Positions 19,633-26,962 of a stretch of 26,962 bases of DNA are shown here, one piece after another (positions within the stretch are counted from its first letter, which is position 1; every line of letters starts with the position of its first letter). Made by a program: the position numbers and the translations under genes. The DNA lies in assembly GCA_035528995.1 (NCBI GenBank), contig DATKXO010000374.1, positions 1 through 26,962 of the forward strand, read 5' to 3'. The stretch comes from DATKXO01 sp035528995. GTDB taxonomy: Bacteria > Planctomycetota > Phycisphaerae > UBA1845. Below the pieces are notes generated by a model, which made no database searches, was not told the origin of the DNA, and was given only the letters and a program-made list of their open reading frames with translations.

Positions 19633-20784
19633 CTAGACCGCTTGGGCCAGGACTTCCCGGGCGATGACTAAGCGTTGCATCTCACTCGAGCCTTCACCGA
19701 TCTCGCACAGCTTGGCGTCGCGCAGATAGCGCTCCACCGGCATGTCCTTCATGTATCCATACCCACCGTGGATCTGGATGGCGTCCAGGCAGGCTCGGGT
19801 GGCCATCTCGCTGGCGAACAACTTGCACATGGCCGACTCGACCTTGCTGCTGCCGGTCGCGTCCTGCACGATCGCCGCTTTGCGCACCAACAGCCGGGCG
19901 GCATCGACCTCCACGGCCATGTTGGCCAGCTTGAACTGGATGGCCTGGTGCTCCGCCAGGGGCTTGCCGAACTGCTCGCGCTGCTTGGCGTAGGCCGTGG
20001 CCTCCTCCAGCGCACCACGCCCCAGACCGACGCTCAGGCTGCCGATGGTAATCCGACCCCGCTCCAGAACCTTGAGCACGTCATAGAAGCCCCCGTGCAG
20101 CTTACCGCACAGGTTCTCGGCCGGCACGCGCATGTCCTCGAAAGTCAGCGGCACGGTGCCGCTGGCCCGCATCCCCAGCTTGTCCTCCTTGGAGCCGACG
20201 ATCAGGCCCTTGGTGTCCCGCTCCACGATGAAGGCGCTGATGCCCTTGTGTTTGCGTGCCTCCGGGTCGGTCCGGGCGGTCACGATGAACACGCCGGCCG
20301 CGTCCCCGTTGGTGATGAACATCTTGTCCCCGTTGATGACCCACTCGTTGCCGTCCTTGACGGCGGTGGTCTTCAGGGCTGCGGCGTCGCTGCCGCTGCT
20401 CGACTCGGTCAGCCCCCAGGAACCCAACATCTCGCCGCGGGCCAGCGGCGGCAGGTACTTCGCTTTCTGCTCTTGACTGGCGCCCTGGCGCAGGTGCCCG
20501 CAGCACAGGCCGTTGTGAGCCGAGATCATCAGCGCCGTGCCGCCACAGTGTCGGGCGATCTCCTCGATCACCACGCTGGCGCCCAGGTACCCCAGGCCGG
20601 CGCCGCCGAGGTCCTCCTCCACCATCAACCCCAGGAACCCGAGTTCACCCAGTTGTGCGATGACCTCGTCGGGGATCTTGCCCTCTCGGTCCCAGGTGCG
20701 GGCGCTCGGGGCAATGACCTCCGCCGCAAATTTGCGGGCCATATCCCGCAACCCGATCAGTTCTTCCGGCAGGCGATAGTCCAT
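19633..20784 (-). CDS. acyl-CoA dehydrogenase (copy 1 of the pair, first gene of the cluster)
   Basis: A 383-residue acyl-CoA dehydrogenase paralogous to its neighbour, with WGLTESSSGSDAAALKT in the flavin/substrate region, AYAKQREQFGKPLAEHQAIQ, IHGGYGYMKDMPVERYLRDA and the catalytic Glu364 in IGEGSSEMQRLVIAR (Gly where the copy-2 enzyme has Tyr before the Glu). The different residue beside the base suggests the two paralogues differ in acyl chain, for example straight against branched C4. The ATG at 20784 is chosen over the open frame to 20850 because the family's N-terminus (YRLPEELIGLRDMARKFA) begins here; the ribosome binding site is poor (GAGAA). A near-consensus promoter lies about 87 bp upstream. 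Confidence 0.94.
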   Translation of the reverse strand: MDYRLPEELIGLRDMARKFAAEVIAPSARTWDREGKIPDEVIAQLGELGFLGLMVEEDLGGAGLGYLGASVVIEEIARHCGGTALMISAHNGLCCGHLRQGASQEQKAKYLPPLARGEMLGSWGLTESSSGSDAAALKTTAVKDGNEWVINGDKMFITNGDAAGVFIVTARTDPEARKHKGISAFIVERDTKGLIVGSKEDKLGMRASGTVPLTFEDMRVPAENLCGKLHGGFYDVLKVLERGRITIGSLSVGLGRGALEEATAYAKQREQFGKPLAEHQAIQFKLANMAVEVDAARLLVRKAAIVQDATGSSKVESAMCKLFASEMATRACLDAIQIHGGYGYMKDMPVERYLRDAKLCEIGEGSSEMQRLVIAREVLAQAV

Positions 20785-20844
20785 GGGATCATTCTCGCGA
20801 AGAAGCACAACTTTTTGCGGCAAAGAAGGTTGCCGCCGCAACGA

Positions 20845-20864
20845 CTGCACGGAATGGAGTGCAG
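20845..20864. promoter_or_regulatory. inverted repeat at the predicted start site, candidate operator
   Basis: CTGCAC-(8 nt)-GTGCAG forms a 6+6 bp inverted repeat (20845-20850 and 20859-20864). It begins 6 bp downstream of the -10 element at 20871-20876, so a bound repressor would cover the start of transcription. It could alternatively be a small leader hairpin. No regulator gene is adjacent. Confidence 0.4.
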
Positions 20865-20870
20865 GCCTTC

Positions 20871-20898
20871 ATCATAGCCACCGGGCGGAGACTGTCAA
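20871..20898 (-). promoter_or_regulatory. strong sigma-70-type promoter of the acyl-CoA cluster
   Basis: On the minus strand, TTGACA (20898-20893, perfect) is followed after 16 bp by TATGAT (20876-20871, 5 of 6). The predicted transcription start is near 20864, about 80 nt before the first acyl-CoA dehydrogenase. It is the best promoter match in the window. Confidence 0.65.
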
Positions 20899-20960
20899 AG
20901 TACCCTAGCATGCGCCGTGCCGATTGCCCAACCCCGGACCGCCGACACAGCCGCGCAGGG

Positions 20961-21275
20961 TCACCCGACCCGAATCTCCCGCGCCACCCGGCTGATCGGG
21001 TGACCTTGGCCCTTGATCTGCAGCGCGTTGAACCAGCCGAACGGCGTGCGGTGCACGGCAAACCCACCTCCTGCAAACGCGCTTCGCTGCCCTTGAGGAT
21101 GTCCAGCGCCGTCTGCGGCGAAGACAGCTCCACGAACAGATGGGCAAACGAATGCAACACAATCGTATCCACCTTGAGCTGCCGGGCCAACTTGGTGACC
21201 TCGGCTGTCGCTCGTTGCACGACGGCCATCGCATCAGTTTCGTCGGCCTTCTCGAACGCCGCGTAGACGGGCGCC
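20961..21275 (-). pseudogene. frameshifted threonyl-tRNA synthetase editing-domain protein
   Basis: The minus-strand frame from about 21275 reads VYAAFEKADETDAMAVVQRA, then KLARQLKVDTIVLHSFAHLF and SSPQTALDILKGSEARLQEV up to about 21060. The next frame continues at 21056 with VHRTPFGWFNALQIKGQGHP and ISRVAREIRVG, ending at TGA 20961-20963. Joined, the two pieces are the archaeal-type ThrRS editing domain (D-aminoacyl/Ser-tRNA proofreading fold), including the HSFAHL and RTPFGW motifs. One missing base at about 21057-21060 would explain the break. The expected first 40 residues are not clear; pieces of them appear in another frame (DGRRAAPDGEGARLRG), so there may be a second shift. It lies just upstream of the acyl-CoA cluster promoter on the same strand. 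Confidence 0.65.
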
Positions 21276-21377
21276 CTCGCCGTCGGGTGCAGCACGCCTG
21301 CCATCGGCCGAGGTGTTCCCGCAACGCGAGGCGCGGTAGGCTCTAGGACGACCCTCACCTTCAAAGGAGCGACTACC

Positions 21378-22013
21378 ATGCGCGCCGCACATCTCGATCG
21401 GTTCTTCACCACATCTTGCAGTTGTTCGTCCGTCGTCCTGCTCGCGGCAATCGCCCTGGCATCGGGCTGCGCCGCGCCCGGCCCGCGCGGCGAACTGCCG
21501 TTCGGCGAGTGGTCCGGCCGGGGCACGCTGGCCTACGAGGCCTGGCCAAAGCCCGGTGACGGCGAGCAGGAGCCGAAGGCCCTCAGCATCCACCGTTCCT
21601 ATCCCACAACGCTCAGCATCCGCCCCGGAAAGATCGGCGACCGCGAGATCATCGAAGTCGAAATCCTGTCCGAACGCGGCCGCCTGGGAGAGGACGAGGA
21701 GGACACCCGGAGCCATCTGCGCCTGGCCCTGGTTCAGGCCAAACGCGTGTCGGACGCGACGGTCCTCTACCGCGTCGTGGACTTCAAGTACAACCCCGGC
21801 CCCGACGCCGAGTTGCGTTTCAACGATGACGCTCCGCCGGTCGGCGCCACCTGCACCGACGTCGGCGACGCCCGCGTGTTCCAGATCCCCTACATGGAAG
21901 GCTTCTTCGACACGATCCGCTTCCGGGCCAACCGCGCGGAAAAGTGGGGCGTCTTCTTCGACAAGGACTCCGGCCTCATCCACTGGGCCGAAACCCTGAC
22001 GCGTAACGACTAG
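21378..22013 (+). CDS. lipoprotein of unknown function
   Basis: A 211-residue predicted lipoprotein. The signal peptide has a hydrophobic core (SVVLLAAIALASG) and a good lipobox LASGC, with the lipidated Cys at residue 31. The mature part is acidic and strand-rich (GEWSGRGTLAYEAW, REIIEVEILSERG, TVLYRVVDFKYN, IHWAETL) with no cysteines, zinc motifs or catalytic signature that I recognise. The ATG at 21378 has an excellent AAAGGAG about 8 nt upstream. It stands 81 bp before waaA on the same strand; the two could be co-transcribed, which would fit an envelope role, but nothing more specific is visible. Confidence 0.85.
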   Translation: MRAAHLDRFFTTSCSCSSVVLLAAIALASGCAAPGPRGELPFGEWSGRGTLAYEAWPKPGDGEQEPKALSIHRSYPTTLSIRPGKIGDREIIEVEILSERGRLGEDEEDTRSHLRLALVQAKRVSDATVLYRVVDFKYNPGPDAELRFNDDAPPVGATCTDVGDARVFQIPYMEGFFDTIRFRANRAEKWGVFFDKDSGLIHWAETLTRND

Positions 22014-22094
22014 CCGCCCGGAAACGTCAGAGCGCCCCGCGTCAACGTCCCGGGCTTTGCATCCCTATCGCCGCTGGTCTACGATCCGCGCCCT

Positions 22095-23450
22095 ATGCGG
22101 TGGCTGGCCAATCTCGTCTACCTCATCGGCGCGGCGTTCTACCTGCCCGTGCTCTGCTACCAGATGCTGGTGCAGCGCAAGAACCGCCGCGGCTGGCGGC
22201 AGCGGTTCGGACACTGGCCCATTCGGCCGTCGGACAAGCGGCGCATCTGGATTCACGCCGTCAGCCTGGGCGAGATCAACGCCACACCGCTGCTGGTGCG
22301 CAAGCTCGAACAACGCCTGCCCGACGCCGACATCGTCATCTCCACCACCACCGACACCGGCTACGCTCGGGCCTGCAAACTCTACGGGGCCGACCGAGTC
22401 TTCCGCTTCCCGCTGGATTTCAGTTGGGTCGTCGCCCGAGTGCTGCGACGCGTGCAACCGTCATTGATCGTACTGGTCGAGCTGGAGGTCTGGTACAACC
22501 TGGTTCGCACCGCGAGCGGCCGCGGCATTCCCATCGCCGTCGTCAACGGCCGGTTGACCGATAGGAGCCGGAAACGCTTCGGGCTGATCGCGCCGCTGGC
22601 TCGGGCCATGTTCCGCAGACTGACCTGGGTGGGAGCCCAGGACGAGCGGATCGCCACCCGGTTCCGCGAACTGGGCACACTCACCGACCGCGTCGAGGTC
22701 ATCGGATCGGTCAAGTGGGACACCACCACCGTGGCCGACACCATCGACGGAGCCAACGATCTGGCCGCCACCCTCGGGATCGAGCCCGACGTGCCCCTGT
22801 GGGTCTGCGGTAGCACCGGTCCGGCCGAAGAGGCAATCATCCTCGACGCATACGCCCGGCTGCTCGAGGCCGGCGTGTCGCTGACCCTGGCCGTCATTCC
22901 GCGCAAGCCGGAGCGCTTCGACGAGGTGGCCGATCTGATTCGCAGCCGAGGCCACACCTGCATCCGCCGCAGCGAACGTCCCGACGCGCCCCCGACCAAC
23001 GCACCCGTCCCGCCCGGCCACCCGGAGACGGTGCCCCCGTCAGTCGACCCCGGCCATGCGCCCGCCCGCACCGCGCCTCGACCCGTCTTCCTCGGCGACA
23101 CCATGGGCGAGTTGCGCAAGTTCTATTCGCTCGCCAGTGTCGTGTTCGTCGGCCGGTCACTGGTGCCCATGGGTGGGTCGGACCCCATGGAGGTGGCCGC
23201 GTTGGCCAGGCCCATCATCGTCGGGCCGCACATGGACAACTTCGCCGCCCCCGTTGAGGCCTTCGCGGCCGTTGACGCCATCCGCGTCGCCGACAACGTG
23301 CGGACCCTGGCCACTGCGGTCGGCGATCTGATCGCCGATCAGAAGGCCGCCCGGCAGCAAGGCATCCGCGCCCGCAAGGTCGTCCTCGACAACCAGGGCG
23401 CCACGGACCGGACGGCCGATCGTCTGGTCGGCCTGCTGACACGCAAGTGA
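22095..23450 (+). CDS. waaA: 3-deoxy-D-manno-octulosonic acid (Kdo) transferase
   Basis: A 451-residue glycosyltransferase that attaches Kdo to lipid A precursor at the inner membrane. Residues 4-25 are the N-terminal membrane anchor. HAVSLGEINA holds the catalytic Glu60; STTTDTGYA, PLDFSWVV, ELEVWYN, GSVKWD and LGDTMGEL follow in family order. The nucleotide-sugar motif reads GGSDPMEVAALARPIIVGPH instead of the usual GGHNPLE.AAL.KP. Between about residues 290 and 327 there is a Pro-rich insert (RPDAPPTNAPVPPGHPETVP onward) not usual for the family, near the hinge to the last segment. A possible weak promoter (TTTGCA-18-TACGAT) ends right before the ATG. Its presence indicates an LPS-type outer membrane. 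Confidence 0.95.
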   Translation: MRWLANLVYLIGAAFYLPVLCYQMLVQRKNRRGWRQRFGHWPIRPSDKRRIWIHAVSLGEINATPLLVRKLEQRLPDADIVISTTTDTGYARACKLYGADRVFRFPLDFSWVVARVLRRVQPSLIVLVELEVWYNLVRTASGRGIPIAVVNGRLTDRSRKRFGLIAPLARAMFRRLTWVGAQDERIATRFRELGTLTDRVEVIGSVKWDTTTVADTIDGANDLAATLGIEPDVPLWVCGSTGPAEEAIILDAYARLLEAGVSLTLAVIPRKPERFDEVADLIRSRGHTCIRRSERPDAPPTNAPVPPGHPETVPPSVDPGHAPARTAPRPVFLGDTMGELRKFYSLASVVFVGRSLVPMGGSDPMEVAALARPIIVGPHMDNFAAPVEAFAAVDAIRVADNVRTLATAVGDLIADQKAARQQGIRARKVVLDNQGATDRTADRLVGLLTRK

Positions 23451-23469
23451 CACATCCGTTGACCGACTG

Positions 23470-23964
23470 CTAAATGATCAGCGTCGCCGGCGGCAGGCCC
23501 ATCGCTCGGCGCCAGACGACGAGCTGCCCGAGGTGGGCGCCCGTGTGACCGACCAGAACGTGCAGCACGGCGCAGCCCATGGTCGCAAACAGGTCGCGGT
23601 GTTGCTCGTCGGGCAGCGGGGCCCCAAGCGCCGCGTCGTCCAGCGAAGCAAGCCGCTCGCGAACGCGCCGCTCGCCGTCGGCCAGGACCTCGAGCAACTC
23701 CTGTTTCGTCGGATATGCGCCCGGATCATCGGTGGGTGTACTGCCCGTGCCGAAACGATCGACCCACTCGGTTGGCAGCCACGGCTCCAGACCGATCTCC
23801 TCGCCGATGCCCTCAAAGCTGTAGGCGATGTGCCCCAGCGTCCACGCCGGGTGGTTGGCCACACCCGCCGGCTGCTGCACCATCTGCGCGTCGTTCAGGT
23901 CCCCGACCAGCTCGTGCAGCGTCCGCATGTGAAAACGCAGGCTGTTAAGCGTTTCGTCTTTCAT
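23470..23964 (-). CDS. DinB-family protein
   Basis: A 164-residue four-helix-bundle protein of the DinB/YfiT group. The metal-binding histidine pattern is visible: His in NHPAWTLGHIAYSFEG and two more in VLVGHTGAHLGQLVVWRRAMG, the latter being the hallmark end of the family. Members bind a divalent metal; some are thiol-dependent S-transferases, most are uncharacterised. GGAGG six nt before the ATG at 23964 is a near-perfect ribosome binding site. It is convergent with waaA, the two stops being 19 bp apart, and no terminator hairpin with a T-run is visible between them. Confidence 0.9.
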   Translation of the reverse strand: MKDETLNSLRFHMRTLHELVGDLNDAQMVQQPAGVANHPAWTLGHIAYSFEGIGEEIGLEPWLPTEWVDRFGTGSTPTDDPGAYPTKQELLEVLADGERRVRERLASLDDAALGAPLPDEQHRDLFATMGCAVLHVLVGHTGAHLGQLVVWRRAMGLPPATLII

Positions 23965-24171
23965 GTCGAACCTCCACCGGACGTCAGGCGCCCCGCAGAA
24001 CCGTGAATCGCAACAGGATCATGCCCGGTCCTTTCCTGACCGACGAATGCTGGTGCAACGCGAAAGTGGAGGCTGCCCGTCAGACCAGGCGCCCGACTTT
24101 GTAGGCTGCCGGGCGAGACCGATCAAGCGATCCACACAGGCGCGGCGACCGTTGGGAAACACACAGACGCC

Positions 24172-24234
24172 AATCCGCGGCCCGAAGATGATCGGCCTGG
24201 CCAACGGTGCCACCTCCGTCGGGTCGATAGGCCC
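24172..24234 (-). pseudogene. short relic resembling the WaaA nucleotide-sugar motif
   Basis: The minus strand encodes GPIDPTEVAPLARPIIFGPR. The intact waaA in this window has GGSDPMEVAALARPIIVGPH at 23172-23234. A hand alignment of the two 63-nt segments gives 47 identities (45 of the last 54). The IIFGP form is even closer to the usual WaaA motif. No other WaaA motifs are found around it, so only a fragment would remain. The same GC-rich codon use could inflate the match. Confidence 0.35.
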
Positions 24235-24316
24235 GTGGAAGGCTGTCGCTGAGCGCACAAGGTTCTGACGCGTCTCGGCGCCACGCGAGCCGGCCGGCCG
24301 ATGCCCGCGCCTGCTT

Positions 24317-24337
24317 GACGCCCGACGCCCGACGCCC
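24317..24337. repeat. three tandem GACGCCC heptamers
   Basis: Three perfect 7-bp units lie in tandem. The unit length is the same as in the CCAATCT array at 7144-7213. Confidence 0.75.
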
Positions 24338-24398
24338 GGGCCCACTAGCGTACCGGCCCACGACGGCGGCACCAATCATCAGGAGTCCTTCAGCCCAC

Positions 24399-24698
24399 AT
24401 GGACCCCTACCTCTACCAATACGCCATCGGCGGCCTGGTCTTTGTGATCGGTCTGATCTACGCCGCCCGCCAGGGCTACGTCGGATTCACCGGACGCAAG
24501 GCCCTGCACCTGGCCGTCCTGATCGGCGGTCTCCTGGCCTTCGCCCGTGTCCAGGCCTGTCTGCAATACGCCCCCATGCAGACCGCCGACGAAGTCGCCC
24601 GCCAAGGCGGCATCGAGCGCAAGCAGGTCCCGGGCACGACGCTCGACTACGGCATCGTAGCCGCCTGCTTCGTCGCCATCCTGGCCATCGGCACCTGA
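24399..24698 (+). CDS. small membrane protein, 99 residues, function unknown
   Basis: It starts MDPYLYQYAIGGLVFVIGLI, the first of probably three membrane segments (about residues 7-25, 38-54 and 85-98). A short soluble piece with QTADEVARQGGIERKQ lies between the second and third. AARQGYVGFTGRKALHLAV recalls small hydrophobic proteins found next to sodium/solute symporters in some bacteria, but no symporter gene is in view and I do not assign that role. The ATG at 24399 begins the hydrophobic stretch; the nearest purine-rich site (AGGAG) is 13 nt away, longer than ideal. It precedes the histidine kinase gene by 89 bp, with a likely promoter in between. Confidence 0.75.
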   Translation: MDPYLYQYAIGGLVFVIGLIYAARQGYVGFTGRKALHLAVLIGGLLAFARVQACLQYAPMQTADEVARQGGIERKQVPGTTLDYGIVAACFVAILAIGT

Positions 24699-24711
24699 GT
24701 CGGTTGGCGGG

Positions 24712-24741
24712 TTGAGTTGCAGGGCACAGGGAGGTTAGAAT
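24712..24741 (+). promoter_or_regulatory. candidate promoter of the histidine kinase gene
   Basis: TTGAGT (24712-24717; 4 of 6) and TAGAAT (24736-24741; 5 of 6) are separated by 18 bp. The predicted leader to the GTG start is about 40 nt. Confidence 0.4.
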
Positions 24742-24787
24742 GTCGCCTGCAGGTCGTTGAGCCGATCGCTGGACAGAAGGTCAAACG

Positions 24788-26962
24788 GTGACGAACAGCA
24801 GTTCCGAGCGAGCCTTCGTCAGTCTGCAACGCGTGGTACGCCACTTGCAGCAACACACCCGCAAGCAAGGCCACCGCCCAGCCGAATCGCTGCAAGTGCC
24901 GTCCGAGCAGTTGGAGGATGCCCTCGCCGAACTACTGCGGGCCCGGGACGCCCTGCGCGACGCGCTCCAGGAGTCCCGCCAACGCGACGCCGAAGCCACG
25001 GCCCTGCTCGAGAGCGCCCGCGCCGTCTTGGAGTACCACGAATTCGGCGACGCTGCACGAACCATCTTCCATTGCTGCAAAAAGCTGATCGGAGCAGCCG
25101 CCGGCTACGTCGCCCTCCTCGACCCCGACGGCACCAACAACGAAATCGTATACCTCGACGCCGGCGGACTCCCCTGCGCGGTCGACCCCACTCTGCCCAT
25201 GCCCATCCGCGGACTCCGCGCCGAAGCATACCGTACCGGCCGGGCCGTCTACGATAACAGTTTCCCCGACAGTGAATGGGCCAGACTCATACCGCCACAG
25301 CATGCCCCTCTGCAGAACGTCCTCTTCGCCCCCCTGACCATCAAAGGCAAAGCGGTCGGGTTGCTCGGCGTGGCCAACAAGCCGGGAGGTTTCACCGAGC
25401 ACGATGCCCGAATGGCCTCCGCCTTCGGTGAGTTCGCCTCGGTGGCCCTGCACAACAGCCGTACCCTGGAATCGCTCGAGACCAGCGAGAAACGCTTCCG
25501 ATCCGTCGTCGAGACGGCCGGCGACGCGATCGTCTCCGTCGATCGCCGCGGGGACGTCGTCTTCTGGAACGACGCGGCGGAGGAAACCTTCGGCTACGCC
25601 GCCGGTGAACTGCTCGGAAAGCCCCTCGTCACCGTCATACCCGAACGATTCAGAGAGGCCCACCGTGAAAGAATGCAGCGCCTCGTCTCGGGGCGGGCCG
25701 GCAGGATCATCGGCCGGCCGGAAGAGACCGTCGGCCTCCGAAAGAGCGGCGCCGAGTTCCCCATGGAGTTGTCCGTTGCTGCCTGGCAAGTGGGAAACGA
25801 GCCCTTCCTGACCGGAATCATTCGCGACATCAGCAGACGCAAGCGCGCCGACGCGGCCCTGCGAAAAGCCCGCGACGAGCTGGAAACACGCGTGGCCGAA
25901 CGCACCGCAGAACTCACCCTGGCCAACCTACAGCTTCGCAATGAGAACACCGAGCGCCGCCGCGCCGAGGCCGCCCTCCGGGAATCCAGAGCCTTCCTCC
26001 AGACCGTCATCGACGGAATGCCCGAGCCCGTCCTGGTGATCGACCGCGACCATCGCGTCGTGCTGGCCAATCAGGCCCTCCGCGACGATTACCCCGGCAA
26101 GGATCCGGTCGCCGACCGTCTGGCCTGCTATCAGGTCTCCCATCATCGCAACGCCCCCTGCGGCGCTCCCGAACACGTCTGCCCCCTCCCGGACGTCGTC
26201 GCGACCGGCGCGCCGGTGACCGTCACCCACACCCATTGCAATGCCGACGGCAACGAGGCCGTCGTCGAGGTCATCGCGGCGCCCATCTTCGACAAGAAGG
26301 GCCGGGTCGTGCAGATGATCGAGTCCTGCCATGATATCACCGCTCGCGTGCGGGCCGAGGAACAGGCCCGCCAGCGCCAGGCGGAGTTGGCACACGTGGC
26401 CCGACTGGGCATCATGGCCGAGATGGCCACCGGGCTGGCACACGAACTCAACCAGCCCCTCTCCGCCATTGTCGCCTACATTCATGCCTGCCTGCTGCGC
26501 ATCCGCTCCGGCGCCGCGGATCCCGCCGAGCTGCTGGACAACATGGAGCGGGCCGCCGCACAGGCCCAACGTGCCGGCGACATCGTCGACCGCATCCGAG
26601 ACTTCACCTGCAAAGGTGAAGCCCGCCGAACGGAGGTGAACATCAACACGCTCGTACGGGAAGCGGCCGATCTGGCGAAGCCCGAGGCGCGGCGCTGCGG
26701 CGTCCGGGTGCACCTGGACCTCGACGAGCTGCTCGCCCCCGTCGTCGCTGATTCCGTCCAGATCGAACAGGTCATTGTCAACCTGCTGCGCAACGCCTTG
26801 GAGGCCATGAGCGAGAACGGAAACGACGACCGGACGCTCACCATCCGGACTTCGATGCTCGGCACGGAGTCGGTCCAACTCGCCGTCCGCGACACCGGCC
26901 CCGGCTTGGCCGACGAACACGCCGAACGCGTGTTCACCCGGTTCTTCACCACCAAGGCCGAT
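24788..26962 (+). CDS. GAF/PAS sensor histidine kinase (3' end beyond the window)
   Basis: 725 codons are visible and the frame is still open at the window edge. A coiled helix (to about residue 80) leads to a GAF domain (about 85-230), a PAS domain (about 233-350, RFRSVVETAGDAIVSVDRRG), a coiled coil (357-397), and a second PAS-like domain (398-525) with the cysteine pattern CYQVSHHRNAPCGAPEHVC. Then comes the HisKA helix with phospho-acceptor His552 in LAHELNQPLSA, and the ATPase with N-box NLLRNALEAM (Asn665, Asn669) and G-box DTGPGL (Asp702). No membrane segment is seen, so it is a cytoplasmic sensor kinase. The H-box LAHELNQPL is of the FixL/DctB type. The GTG at 24788 is the only start after an in-frame TGA (24758-24760); AAGG lies 7 nt upstream. 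Confidence 0.9.
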   Translation, partial: MTNSSSERAFVSLQRVVRHLQQHTRKQGHRPAESLQVPSEQLEDALAELLRARDALRDALQESRQRDAEATALLESARAVLEYHEFGDAARTIFHCCKKLIGAAAGYVALLDPDGTNNEIVYLDAGGLPCAVDPTLPMPIRGLRAEAYRTGRAVYDNSFPDSEWARLIPPQHAPLQNVLFAPLTIKGKAVGLLGVANKPGGFTEHDARMASAFGEFASVALHNSRTLESLETSEKRFRSVVETAGDAIVSVDRRGDVVFWNDAAEETFGYAAGELLGKPLVTVIPERFREAHRERMQRLVSGRAGRIIGRPEETVGLRKSGAEFPMELSVAAWQVGNEPFLTGIIRDISRRKRADAALRKARDELETRVAERTAELTLANLQLRNENTERRRAEAALRESRAFLQTVIDGMPEPVLVIDRDHRVVLANQALRDDYPGKDPVADRLACYQVSHHRNAPCGAPEHVCPLPDVVATGAPVTVTHTHCNADGNEAVVEVIAAPIFDKKGRVVQMIESCHDITARVRAEEQARQRQAELAHVARLGIMAEMATGLAHELNQPLSAIVAYIHACLLRIRSGAADPAELLDNMERAAAQAQRAGDIVDRIRDFTCKGEARRTEVNINTLVREAADLAKPEARRCGVRVHLDLDELLAPVVADSVQIEQVIVNLLRNALEAMSENGNDDRTLTIRTSMLGTESVQLAVRDTGPGLADEHAERVFTRFFTTKAD

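Larger units (their letters stand above)
24002..24398. other. intergenic region of about 0.4 kb with a relic and short repeats
   Basis: No intact gene is recognisable between the DinB gene and the small membrane protein. The minus strand carries a short WaaA-like relic (24172-24234), and the plus strand a threefold GACGCCC repeat (24317-24337). Confidence 0.55.

Noticed and set aside
23451..23469. Terminator between the convergent waaA and DinB genes
   Set aside because: The 19-bp spacer holds no hairpin or T-run.

Overview
The window is a GC-rich, gene-dense bacterial fragment of Gram-negative type: it carries a Kdo transferase (waaA), an OprB-type outer-membrane porin and a lipoprotein. 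The style (PIG-L deacetylase, many acyl-CoA enzymes, families I cannot name, intergenic spacers holding CCAATCT-type heptamer arrays) suggests an uncultured Planctomycetota bacterium. That placement is inference, because no rRNA or other phylogenetic marker is present.

Layout. 1-5.1 kb (minus strand): the start of a secreted or lipoprotein gene cut by the window edge, then an apparent oprB-type porin > acs > OFA-family MFS transporter unit that looks like uptake and activation of a small carboxylate such as acetate. 5.1-7.3 kb: a decayed spacer with a GNAT remnant, a thioredoxin gene whose HMA-like 5' part is frame-broken, and several repeats. 7.3-9.7 kb (plus): an acetyl-CoA hydrolase/transferase fused to a GNAT domain, and a MazG-like pyrophosphohydrolase. 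9.8-12.0 kb: an unknown helical protein, a PIG-L deacetylase (minus) and a GNAT acetyltransferase (plus).

12.1-20.8 kb (minus) is the centrepiece. It runs acyl-CoA dehydrogenase > acyl-CoA dehydrogenase > 3-hydroxyacyl-CoA dehydrogenase > crotonase > acyl-CoA mutase large subunit > AAA ATPase > DUF4276 protein > B12-binding/MeaB fusion. The mutase has the residue pair of isobutyryl-CoA mutase (Phe78/Gln196), not that of methylmalonyl-CoA mutase. Its B12 domain and G-protein chaperone are fused to each other on a separate polypeptide, which is the IcmF architecture split in two. The two mutase genes are separated by a lower-GC, translationally coupled ATPase-DUF4276 pair that resembles an OLD/TOPRIM-type defence module. 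A near-consensus sigma-70 promoter with an inverted repeat at the predicted start site lies in front of the cluster, and a second, weaker promoter lies before the crotonase gene. Together these genes could interconvert butyryl-CoA and isobutyryl-CoA and oxidise or form C4 acyl-CoAs.

20.9-27 kb: a frameshifted threonyl-tRNA synthetase editing-domain gene, a lipoprotein, waaA, a DinB-family protein, a short relic resembling the WaaA motif, a small membrane protein, and a GAF/PAS sensor histidine kinase that runs off the right end. Several broken genes occur here. Either the locus is decaying or the assembly contains small indels, and reads would tell which.
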